Positions 34,959 to 42,172 of a stretch of DNA of 64,000 bases are shown here, one piece after another; positions within the stretch are counted from its first letter, which is position 1; each line of letters begins with the position of its first letter. Made by a program: the position numbers and the translations under genes. Under the pieces are notes generated by a model. It was not told where the DNA came from, made no database searches, and saw only the letters and a program-made list of their open reading frames with translations. The DNA is from Betaproteobacteria bacterium UBA1934 (GTDB lineage: Bacteria; Pseudomonadota; Gammaproteobacteria; Burkholderiales; Rhodocyclaceae), in assembly GCA_002337055.1 (NCBI GenBank), contig DDFG01000004.1, positions 124,001 through 188,000 of the forward strand, written 5' to 3'.

Positions 34959-35752
34959 GTCGCGCTCCAGGCGGCCAGAAATTCCCGCCAGTGCGGCGCG
35001 TCGATTTCGGCCAGTTTTTCGCGAGCCAGCGCGGCTTCGGCTGACTCCTCGCTCGCCGTGAGTTCACCGCGCATGCGGCGGAAACGATTCAGCACCAGCC
35101 AGGTGTTGACCACATCGGTCTCACAATAGTCGCGGATCTCCGCCATCCGGCCCGCCTGATAGGCCGACCAGACCTTGCCGCCATCCATGCCGAGTTTGCC
35201 CGGAAAACCCATCAGCTTGGCAAGGTCATCCAGCGGCGCATTGGCACGCGGCTGGTAAAGCGCCAGCAGATCCATCAGATCGAGATGGCGAGTGTGATAG
35301 CGGCTGATGTAATTGTTCCATTTGAAATCGCGGCTGTCGGCATAGTCGCCGTCGCCCAGATCCCAGTAGCGTGGAGCGCTGACGCCATACAGCATGCCCC
35401 GGTAATGCAGCACGGGCAGATCGAATCCTCCGCCGTTCCAGGACACCAGTTGCGGAGTGAATTTCTCGATGCCGTCGAAAAACCGCTGGATGATTTCGCC
35501 TTCGTCCTGTTCCGGCTCAGAGAGCGACCACACCTTGAACGTGTCCCGCGTGCGCAGCACGCAAGAAATTGTCACCACCCGTTGCAGATGCAGCGGTAAA
35601 AAATCGCTGCCGTTTTGCGCCCGCCGCTGCTGAAAGGCAAGCTCGGCGACTTCATTATCTGACAGCGCCGACGACAGATTATGTACCCGCCGCAGCCCCG
35701 CGACATCTGGAATCGTTTCAATATCGAAAACGAGGGTCGGCGACATGCTCAT
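34955..35752 (-). CDS. Predicted DEDD-type 3'-5' exonuclease (PolB-like)
   Basis: A 265-residue stand-alone exonuclease related to the proofreading domain of family B DNA polymerases. The catalytic acidic motifs are V-F-D-I-E-T-I-P-D (ExoI), L-V-S-W-N-G-G-G-F-D-L-P-V-L (ExoII) and Y-C-E-T-D-V-V-N-T (ExoIII). The start at ATG 35752 overlaps the cysM stop, and the stop overlaps dgt. Lying between cysM and dgt, it shares a transcript with a dNTPase, which fits DNA repair or nucleotide recycling. The exact substrate is unknown. Confidence 0.9.
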   Translation of the reverse strand: MSMSPTLVFDIETIPDVAGLRRVHNLSSALSDNEVAELAFQQRRAQNGSDFLPLHLQRVVTISCVLRTRDTFKVWSLSEPEQDEGEIIQRFFDGIEKFTPQLVSWNGGGFDLPVLHYRGMLYGVSAPRYWDLGDGDYADSRDFKWNNYISRYHTRHLDLMDLLALYQPRANAPLDDLAKLMGFPGKLGMDGGKVWSAYQAGRMAEIRDYCETDVVNTWLVLNRFRRMRGELTASEESAEAALAREKLAEIDAPHWREFLAAWSAT

Positions 35753-36651
35753 CAAGCCGGAAAGACGCCAGTGGACAGGTAGCGGTCGCCCCGGTCGCAA
35801 ATGATGACAACCACCACGGCGTCATACAATGTTTCCGCCGCCCGCAGCGCAACCGCCATGGCACCTCCCGACGAGATACCGGCAAACAGCCCCTCTTCGC
35901 GGGCCAGGCGTCGCGTCATGTCTTCCGCCTCGCTCTGGCTGACTGATTCGACGCGGTCTACCCGCGCCCGCTCGAAAATTCGGGGAAGATAGGCTTCCGG
36001 CCATTTCCGAATGCCAGGAATCTGGCTGCCGTCGGCAGGCTGGCAGCCGATGATTTCAATGGCGGGGTTCTGTTGCTTCAGATAGGTCGAGACGCCCATG
36101 ATGGTGCCTGTCGTGCCCATGCTGGAGACAAAATGCGTCACTCGGCCTTCGGTATCGCGCCAGATTTCAGGTCCTGTACCCCGAATGTGGGCAAGCGGAT
36201 TGTCCGGGTTGGCGAACTGGTCGAGGATGATGCCCTGACCTTCGTCGCGCATCTTTTCTGCCACGTCGCGCGCCAGTTCCATGCCTCCATCCTTGGGCGT
36301 CAGCACCAGATCGGCGCCGTAGGCACGCATGGTCTGTCGCCGTTCGACACTCTGGTTCTCGGGCATCACCAGAATCATGCGATAGCCCCGAATCGCAGCG
36401 GCCATGGCGAGCGCGATGCCCGTATTGCCCGACGTCGCCTCGATCAGCGTATCGCCTGGGCGGATCACACCACGCGCTTCGGCCTCGCGGATCATCGACA
36501 TGGCCGGCCTGTCCTTGACCGAACCGGCCGGATTATTGCCCTCCAGCTTGGCCAGAATGACATTGTTGCGCGCCGCGTTACCAGCGCCAGGCAGCCGTTG
36601 GAGACGTACCAGCGGCGTATTGCCGACGAAATCGTCGAGGGTTTTATACAT
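35752..36651 (-). CDS. cysM: Cysteine synthase B (O-acetylserine sulfhydrylase)
   Basis: A PLP enzyme making cysteine from O-acetylserine and sulfide or thiosulfate, 299 residues. PLP Lys46 is in N-N-P-A-G-S-V-K-D-R-P-A; the phosphate loop is T-S-G-N-T-G-I-A-L-A and the Ser of I-S-S-G-G-A lies near the C terminus. The P-A-G-S-V-K-D-R-P and R-x-x-x-I-E motifs place it in the CysM rather than CysK group. It overlaps hldD by eight bases. Linkage of hldD to cysM is common in Betaproteobacteria. Confidence 0.96.
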   Translation of the reverse strand: MYKTLDDFVGNTPLVRLQRLPGAGNAARNNVILAKLEGNNPAGSVKDRPAMSMIREAEARGVIRPGDTLIEATSGNTGIALAMAAAIRGYRMILVMPENQSVERRQTMRAYGADLVLTPKDGGMELARDVAEKMRDEGQGIILDQFANPDNPLAHIRGTGPEIWRDTEGRVTHFVSSMGTTGTIMGVSTYLKQQNPAIEIIGCQPADGSQIPGIRKWPEAYLPRIFERARVDRVESVSQSEAEDMTRRLAREEGLFAGISSGGAMAVALRAAETLYDAVVVVIICDRGDRYLSTGVFPA

Positions 36652-37639
36652 GCTTGTTCAACCATTCCACATAGTGGGCAATCCCGTCTTCCACAGTGGC
36701 CATCGCCGTGTCGTAGCCCGCTTCGCGCAGACGGGCGAGATCGCCCTGGGTGAAGGCCTGATACTTGCCCTTGAGCGCATCGGGAAAGGGGATGTATTCG
36801 ACGATTCCTTGCGCGCACAGTTCCGCCAATGTCAGTGCAGGCTTGTTCTCCAGCGCCCGGCAAGCATTCACGGTCGCCACCGCGACATCGTTGAAGGTCT
36901 GCGCGCGGCCGGCACCGAGGTTGAAGATGCCCGATTTTTCGGGGTGGTCGAGGAACCAGAGATTGACCTTGACCACATCCGCGACGAACACGAAGTCGCG
37001 CTGCTGTTCGCCATGGCCGTAACCGTGCGTTCCCTCGAAAAGCTTGACCTTGCCGTCCTGGCGATACTGATTGAAATGGTGAAAGGCTACCGAAGCCATC
37101 CGCCCTTTGTGCTGTTCGCGCGGGCCATACACGTTGAAATAGCGAAATCCGGCTACTTGTGAGCTGGCTTGCGGCAGGCGTTGGCGGACAATCTGGTCGA
37201 AGAGGAACTTTGAATAGCCATAGACGTTCAGCGGCCCTTCATACTCGCGTTCCTCGCGGAAAACGCGGCCGCCACCATAGGTTGCCGCACTGGAGGCGTA
37301 CAGGAACTGCACATCTTGATCGAGACACCAGTCGAGCAAAATCTGCGAATAGCGGAAATTGTTCTCCATCATGTAGCGGCCGTCCTGTTCCATGGTGTCG
37401 GAACAGGCGCCCTCATGGAGGATGGCATCGATGTCGCCGTCAAAGTGCCCAGCCTGGACACGGGCGATGAAATCCTGCTTGTCGATGAAATCGACGATTT
37501 CGCAATCGACGAGGTTTCTGAATTTCTCGGCTCGCGTCAGATTGTCCACCGCGATGATGCGGGTGACGCCCCGCTCATTCAGTCCCTTGACCAGATTGGA
37601 GCCGATGAATCCCGCGGCTCCCGTAACGATGGTATACAT
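36644..37639 (-). CDS. hldD: ADP-L-glycero-D-manno-heptose-6-epimerase
   Basis: HldD (RfaD) makes the final epimerisation to ADP-L-glycero-D-manno-heptose for LPS inner core. It is an SDR protein of 331 residues with the N-terminal G-A-A-G-F-I-G-S-N motif, Y-A-S-S-A-A-T-Y-G, the catalytic Y-x-x-x-K as Y-G-Y-S-K, and the HldD-specific Y-F-N-V-Y-G-P-R-E-x-H-K-G-x-M-A-S. It is 15 bases after hldE and overlaps cysM. Confidence 0.98.
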   Translation of the reverse strand: MYTIVTGAAGFIGSNLVKGLNERGVTRIIAVDNLTRAEKFRNLVDCEIVDFIDKQDFIARVQAGHFDGDIDAILHEGACSDTMEQDGRYMMENNFRYSQILLDWCLDQDVQFLYASSAATYGGGRVFREEREYEGPLNVYGYSKFLFDQIVRQRLPQASSQVAGFRYFNVYGPREQHKGRMASVAFHHFNQYRQDGKVKLFEGTHGYGHGEQQRDFVFVADVVKVNLWFLDHPEKSGIFNLGAGRAQTFNDVAVATVNACRALENKPALTLAELCAQGIVEYIPFPDALKGKYQAFTQGDLARLREAGYDTAMATVEDGIAHYVEWLNKHV

Positions 37640-37654
37640 GCGCCTGCCTTTCTC

Positions 37655-38578
37655 TCACAAAACAGCGTGCAATTCTTCGCGGCTGACTACCGCCGTACCG
37701 AGTTTGCCCACCACGATACCCGCCGCCAGATTGGCGAGTTGCGTCGCCTGTTCCCACTCGCCCCCGGCCGCACGGGCAATGGCCAGCGTGGCAATCACCG
37801 TATCGCCAGCGCCGGAAACGTCATAAACCTCGCGGGCCAGCGCGGGCTGGTGGTGAACAGCGTCGGATCTGAACAGGGTCATACCCTCCTCACTGCGTGT
37901 GACGAGCAAGGCCTCCAGACCCAACTGGCGCCGCAATGCCTCCGCACGTTGGTGCAAATCCGTTTCGGACGTCCATTGACCGACCACTTCCCGCAGTTCG
38001 GAGCGATTGGGTGTGATCACGGTTGCGCCAGCGTAGCGAGAGTAATCGTCGCCCTTGGGGTCAACCAGAATCGGCTTGCCCGCTCTCCGCGCCAGGCGAA
38101 TCATCTCGGCGATATGCAATAGACCGCCTTTGCCATAATCCGAGAGCAAAACGACATCGCAGCGGGAGACCCGCGCTTCGAACTCGGCCAGTTTGGCTTG
38201 TAAAATCTCGCGAGCTGGCGGGGTCTCGAAATCAATGCGCAGCAACTGCTGCTGCCGACCGATCACCCGCAACTTGACAGTAGTATTGATTGTGGCATCA
38301 ACCTGTAGTGCTGCATCAATGCCATCGCGAGCCAGGAGTTGTTCCAGAGCGCGCCCGGCATCATCATCGCCGACCACCGACAGCAACGACACCCGCGCGC
38401 CCAGCGCGGCGGCGTTGCGGGCCACATTGGCGGCACCGCCAAGGCGTTCGTCGACCTTCTCCACCTTGACGACCGGCACCGGCGCCTCCGGTGAAATGCG
38501 GCTGACATCGCCGAACCAGTAGCGGTCGAGCATGACATCGCCGACAACCAGCAAGCGCACATTCGCCAGCTTCGGCAA
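37655..38578 (-). CDS. rfaE1: D-glycero-beta-D-manno-heptose-7-phosphate kinase (HldE N-terminal type)
   Basis: A PfkB-family sugar kinase that phosphorylates heptose 7-phosphate at C1 in LPS core biosynthesis. It has 307 residues: only the kinase half, with no cytidylyltransferase domain, so a separate rfaE2/hldC must be elsewhere. It shows V-V-G-D-V-M-L-D-R-Y-W, G-G-A-A-N-V-A-R-N, V-D-P-K-G and the active-site G-A-G-D-T. The start appears to be TTG 38578, preceded by GGAAA; the GTG at residue 7 is an alternative. It directly precedes hldD. Confidence 0.95.
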   Translation of the reverse strand: MPKLANVRLLVVGDVMLDRYWFGDVSRISPEAPVPVVKVEKVDERLGGAANVARNAAALGARVSLLSVVGDDDAGRALEQLLARDGIDAALQVDATINTTVKLRVIGRQQQLLRIDFETPPAREILQAKLAEFEARVSRCDVVLLSDYGKGGLLHIAEMIRLARRAGKPILVDPKGDDYSRYAGATVITPNRSELREVVGQWTSETDLHQRAEALRRQLGLEALLVTRSEEGMTLFRSDAVHHQPALAREVYDVSGAGDTVIATLAIARAAGGEWEQATQLANLAAGIVVGKLGTAVVSREELHAVL

Positions 38579-38618
38579 CAGTATTTCCAGAGACTGAGAG
38601 ATGATGAACTCCGCGAAT

Positions 38619-39791
38619 TCAGGGTGTCAGATCGAATTCTTCGCTACGCCGGGGCGGATAGGTCTCCCACCCTCCACAAGCTGGACAACGCCAGTAGTGC
38701 TGGCGCGCCTTGAACCCGCAATTATCGCACCGATAGCGGGAGAGATGCTTGGTGTAGTTCTGGACGATTCCCCGCGCCAGTTCGAGGTCTTGTCTCATTT
38801 CCGGGGCTACCAGCGGCAAGCGCGCCACCATCAGCCGCTCCAGGCCAATCAGTGTGGGATTGCGCTGCAACTCGTCGCGAATCAGTCGATATGCCGACTC
38901 CGAGCCTTCGCGTTCAAGCAGCAGTGGAATGGCAATATCGAGCAGGTCGAGTGACGGATAGTGCTCCAGATATCCGCGCATCAAGGCTTCGCCCGCTTCC
39001 AGCCTCCCGAGCCGCCGATAGGCATCGACCAGGCGAGCCGCCGCCAGACCGAGATAATTGGGATCCTGTTGTTCGATGCGCTGCCACGCGGCAATGGCTT
39101 CCTCCGGCTGGCCGTCCTGCATCAGCGAATCACCCAGCAGCAGGCTGGCACGCACGCACTTGCGGTTCTCGTGTACCGCTTGTTGCAGGTGTTCACGTGC
39201 ACTATCGGTACGCGACCGCATGATCTCGGCAGCGGCAAGTTCGCAATAGTATTCTGCGATGTCGCGCGCCGTCGCGGCATCCGGCAGTTCTCGCGCGATG
39301 GCGATGGCTTTCTGCCAATCCTTCTCAACCTGATAGATTTCGAGCAGATGCCGCTTGGCCTCCTCCTCCCGTTCCGTGCCGAGCAATTTGTTGAAAATTT
39401 CCTCGGCGCGATCCAGCAGGCCCGCTTTCAGAAAATCCTGGCCCAATTCGGAAAGTGCTTGCAGGCGAAAAGCCTCTGGCAAGTCATCGCGCTCGATCAG
39501 GTTCTGATGCATCCGGATGGCGCGCTCGGTTTCGCCGCGCCGACGGAAGAGGTTGCCAAGGGCAAAATGCAGCTCGATCGTCTGGGAATCGATCTTGGCG
39601 ACTTCCAAAAAGGAGTCGATGGCTTTGTCCGGCTGCTCGTTGAGCAGAAAATTGAGGCCCTGGAAATAGGACCGCGGCAATGCGCGCGATTCCTGCATGA
39701 CATGCCGGATATCGATTCGCGCAGCACCCCATCCCAACGCAAAAAAAATCGGCAACAGCCAGAGTTGCCAGTATTCGACCAGCTCGCTCAT
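38619..39791 (-). CDS. lapB: LapB (YciM) LPS-assembly regulator, TPR and rubredoxin-like protein
   Basis: LapB is an inner-membrane protein that controls LPS synthesis by directing FtsH to degrade LpxC. It has 390 residues. An N-terminal anchor (about 9-22) is followed by about nine TPR-like repeats (Y-F-Q-G-L-N-F-L-L-N-E-Q opens the first). A C-terminal rubredoxin-type zinc site has Cys355, Cys358, Cys369 and Cys372. Its ATG overlaps the lapA stop. The lapA-lapB pair upstream of heptose genes links LPS supply and LPS control. Confidence 0.97.
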   Translation of the reverse strand: MSELVEYWQLWLLPIFFALGWGAARIDIRHVMQESRALPRSYFQGLNFLLNEQPDKAIDSFLEVAKIDSQTIELHFALGNLFRRRGETERAIRMHQNLIERDDLPEAFRLQALSELGQDFLKAGLLDRAEEIFNKLLGTEREEEAKRHLLEIYQVEKDWQKAIAIARELPDAATARDIAEYYCELAAAEIMRSRTDSAREHLQQAVHENRKCVRASLLLGDSLMQDGQPEEAIAAWQRIEQQDPNYLGLAAARLVDAYRRLGRLEAGEALMRGYLEHYPSLDLLDIAIPLLLEREGSESAYRLIRDELQRNPTLIGLERLMVARLPLVAPEMRQDLELARGIVQNYTKHLSRYRCDNCGFKARQHYWRCPACGGWETYPPRRSEEFDLTP

Positions 39792-40054
39792 CGCGTCTCA
39801 CCCGTGCCTGGCGATCGCGGCAATTGCTTGCGCAGACGAGCGATCTCCCGTTTTTGCGTGTAGACCAACCCCAGCAGCGACAACAGGCCGAAAATCGCCC
39901 CCGCCGCAAAAGTGATCAACAGCACGATCACCAAAGGCGCCTGCCAGACTTGGCCAAGAAAGAAGTGCAGCGTCACCGGTTCGGTGTTGACCACTGCGAA
40001 CAGAAACAAAAGCAGGAAAACGATCAGGCGGATCGCCCAGGTCAATATTTTCAT
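39788..40054 (-). CDS. lapA: LapA family (DUF1049) membrane protein
   Basis: An 88-residue inner-membrane protein with two hydrophobic helices (about 5-22 and 39-62) and a charged coiled-coil C terminus. The family mark V-N-x-E-P-V-x-L-H-F-F-L-G is present. LapA accompanies LapB in LPS assembly. ATG 40054 is only eight bases after the end of a strong terminator that closes ihfB, so expression depends on read-through or on a promoter inside that gap. Confidence 0.92.
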   Translation of the reverse strand: MKILTWAIRLIVFLLLFLFAVVNTEPVTLHFFLGQVWQAPLVIVLLITFAAGAIFGLLSLLGLVYTQKREIARLRKQLPRSPGTGETR

Positions 40055-40061
40055 GGTATTA

Positions 40062-40093
40062 AACAGAAAGGGCGGTGCTTTTGGCACCGCCCT
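40062..40093 (-). terminator. Intrinsic terminator after ihfB, directly before lapA
   Basis: On the minus strand AGGGCGGTGC and GCACCGCCCT (plus-strand arms 40069-40078 and 40084-40093) form a ten-base stem, followed by TTCTGTTT. Confidence 0.9.
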
Positions 40094-40114
40094 GAATCTA
40101 CCACAATACGCTGA

Positions 40115-40402
40115 TCATGCATCCATCTTGTCGACGCGCTCGCGCAACTCCTTGCCAGCCTTGAAATGGGGAACCCATTTGGCCGGCACGCTGACCTTGT
40201 CCCCCGATTTGGGGTTACGGCCAACACGCGGCGGGCGATAGTTGAGTGCAAAGCTGCCGAATCCGCGGATTTCGATGCGATCACCGCGCACCAGCGCGTC
40301 AGTCATCGCATCTAGAATCATCTTGACCGCAAAATCAGCGTCCTTCGCCACCAGTTGCGGAAACCTCTCCGCCAAACGGGCGATGAGCTCGGATTTGGTC
40401 AT
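40115..40402 (-). CDS. ihfB: Integration host factor beta subunit
   Basis: A DNA-bending subunit of the IHF heterodimer, 95 residues. It opens M-T-K-S-E-L-I-A-R-L-A and carries the beta-arm G-F-G-S-F-x-L-x-Y-R-P-P-R-x-G-R-N-P-K-S-G, including the Pro that intercalates into DNA. It lies 13 bases after rpsA, the canonical rpsA-ihfB pair, and ends at a terminator. IHF often assists sigma-54 promoters such as the one proposed for the PEP-CTERM gene here. Confidence 0.97.
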   Translation of the reverse strand: MTKSELIARLAERFPQLVAKDADFAVKMILDAMTDALVRGDRIEIRGFGSFALNYRPPRVGRNPKSGDKVSVPAKWVPHFKAGKELRERVDKMDA

Positions 40403-40415
40403 GCTCTTGCCCTGA

Positions 40416-42092
40416 TCAGCCTTGTTGGTTGAGCTTGGCCTTGAGCAGCGCGCCCAGGTTCGTCGTACCGGCGGAAGCGGAAGATTCGGCAGAGAACTTC
40501 TGCATCGCTTCGTGCTGTTCGGCCTGATCCTTAGCCTTGATCGACAGGTTGATCGAACGGGTCTTCCGATCAACGTTGATGATCATGGTTTCCAGCTCAT
40601 CGCCAACCTTGACGACCTGCGACAGGTCTTCAATACGCTCGCGCGAGAACTCGGAGACACGCAGATAGCCTTCGACTTCGCCGTCCAACTGAACGACCGC
40701 ACCCTTGGCATCCACCGACTTGACCACGCCGCGAACGATAGCGTTCTTGTCGTGCGTCGCGATGTAGTTGGTATACGGATCGCCTTCAAGCTGCTTGACG
40801 CCCAGGGAGATGCGCTCCTTCTCGACGTCGATGCCGAGCACGACCGCCTCGACTTCGTCGCCCTTCTTGAAGTTGCGAATCGCCTCTTCGCCGGCCATTT
40901 TCCAGGACAGATCGGAAAGGTGAACCAGACCATCGATGCCGCCGGGCAGACCGATGAAGATACCGAAGTCGGTGATCGACTTGATGGCGCCACGAACCTT
41001 GTCGCCCTTCTTGTGATCCTGGCAGAACTCTTCCCACGGATTGGCCTTGCACTGCTTCATGCCGAGGGAGATACGGCGACGCTCTTCGTCGATTTCGAGA
41101 ATCATCACTTCGACTTCGTCGCCGAGTTGGACAACCTTGGACGGATGGACGTTCTTGTTGGTCCAATCCATTTCGGAAACGTGCACCAGACCTTCGATGC
41201 CCTGCTCGATTTCAACGAATGAACCGTAGTCGGTCAGGTTGGTGACCTTGCCAAACAGGCGGGTACCCTGCGGATAACGGCGAGCGATACCGACCCACGG
41301 ATCTTCGCCCAGTTGCTTGAGACCCAGCGACACGCGGTTCTTCTCGGCGTCGAACTTGAGGATCTTGGCGGTGACTTCGTCGCCCACGGCGAGCACTTCG
41401 CTCGGGTGACGGACACGGCGCCAGGCCAGATCGGTGATGTGCAACAGACCATCAATGCCACCGAGGTCGACGAACGCGCCGTAGTCGGTGATATTTTTGA
41501 CCACACCCTTGACGACGGTACCTTCCTTGAGGTTTTCCATCAGCTTTTCGCGGTCGGCGTCAGCCGTGGCTTCCAGCACGGCGCGGCGCGACAGCACGAC
41601 GTTGTTGCGCTTGCGGTCGAGTTTGATGACCTTGAATTCGAGGGTCTTGCCTTCGTACGGGCTGGTGTCCTTGACCGGACGCATATCGACCAGCGAACCC
41701 GGCAGGAAGGCACGCACGCCGCCGGTCATGACGGTCAGACCGCCCTTGACCTTGCCAGTGATCGCACCGGTCACCAGCGAGCCGTCGTTCAGGGCTTGTT
41801 CCAGGTAATTCCAGGCGGCGATACGCTTGGCGCGGTCACGGCTCAAACGCGTTTCGCCATAGCCGTCTTCCAGCATTTCAATCGCGACCTGAACGAAATC
41901 GCCAGCCTTGGCTTCGACTTCGCCCTGATCATTGAGGAATTCTTCGAGGGGAACGTAGGATTCTGATTTCAGGCCGGCGTTGACCACAACAAAATTCTGA
42001 TCGACACGCACCACTTCGGCAGTGATGACTTCGCCTTGACGCATTTCCTGGCGAGCCAGGGATTCTTCAAATAGTTGAGCAAAAGATTCCAT
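40416..42092 (-). CDS. rpsA: 30S ribosomal protein S1
   Basis: Ribosomal protein S1, which recruits mRNA to the 30S subunit, 558 residues with six consecutive S1 domains. Domains 3-6 carry the repeated (G/S)-(F/I)-x-G-L-(V/L)-H-x-(S/T)-(D/E)-(L/M)-x-W pattern. The start M-E-S-F-A-Q-L-F-E-E-S at ATG 42092 is family-typical; an earlier ATG at 42116 is unlikely. A strong hairpin lies in the 80-base gap after aroA-cmk. rpsA is followed by ihfB. Confidence 0.98.
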   Translation of the reverse strand: MESFAQLFEESLARQEMRQGEVITAEVVRVDQNFVVVNAGLKSESYVPLEEFLNDQGEVEAKAGDFVQVAIEMLEDGYGETRLSRDRAKRIAAWNYLEQALNDGSLVTGAITGKVKGGLTVMTGGVRAFLPGSLVDMRPVKDTSPYEGKTLEFKVIKLDRKRNNVVLSRRAVLEATADADREKLMENLKEGTVVKGVVKNITDYGAFVDLGGIDGLLHITDLAWRRVRHPSEVLAVGDEVTAKILKFDAEKNRVSLGLKQLGEDPWVGIARRYPQGTRLFGKVTNLTDYGSFVEIEQGIEGLVHVSEMDWTNKNVHPSKVVQLGDEVEVMILEIDEERRRISLGMKQCKANPWEEFCQDHKKGDKVRGAIKSITDFGIFIGLPGGIDGLVHLSDLSWKMAGEEAIRNFKKGDEVEAVVLGIDVEKERISLGVKQLEGDPYTNYIATHDKNAIVRGVVKSVDAKGAVVQLDGEVEGYLRVSEFSRERIEDLSQVVKVGDELETMIINVDRKTRSINLSIKAKDQAEQHEAMQKFSAESSASAGTTNLGALLKAKLNQQG

Positions 42093-42131
42093 TACGGAGC
42101 GGACTTTCTTTGCCACCTTGCGGCAGCGGTT

Positions 42132-42166
42132 AAGTTAAACAACGTTGCCGGCCGCTGGCCGGCAAC
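42132..42166 (-). terminator. Terminator-like hairpin between aroA-cmk and rpsA
   Basis: GTTGCCGGCC (42144-42153) and GGCCGGCAAC (42157-42166) form a perfect ten-base stem with a three-base loop. On the minus strand a moderately T-rich GTTGTTTAACTT follows. It could terminate the aroA-cmk transcript or shape the rpsA leader. Confidence 0.65.
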
Positions 42167-42172
42167 ACCTTG

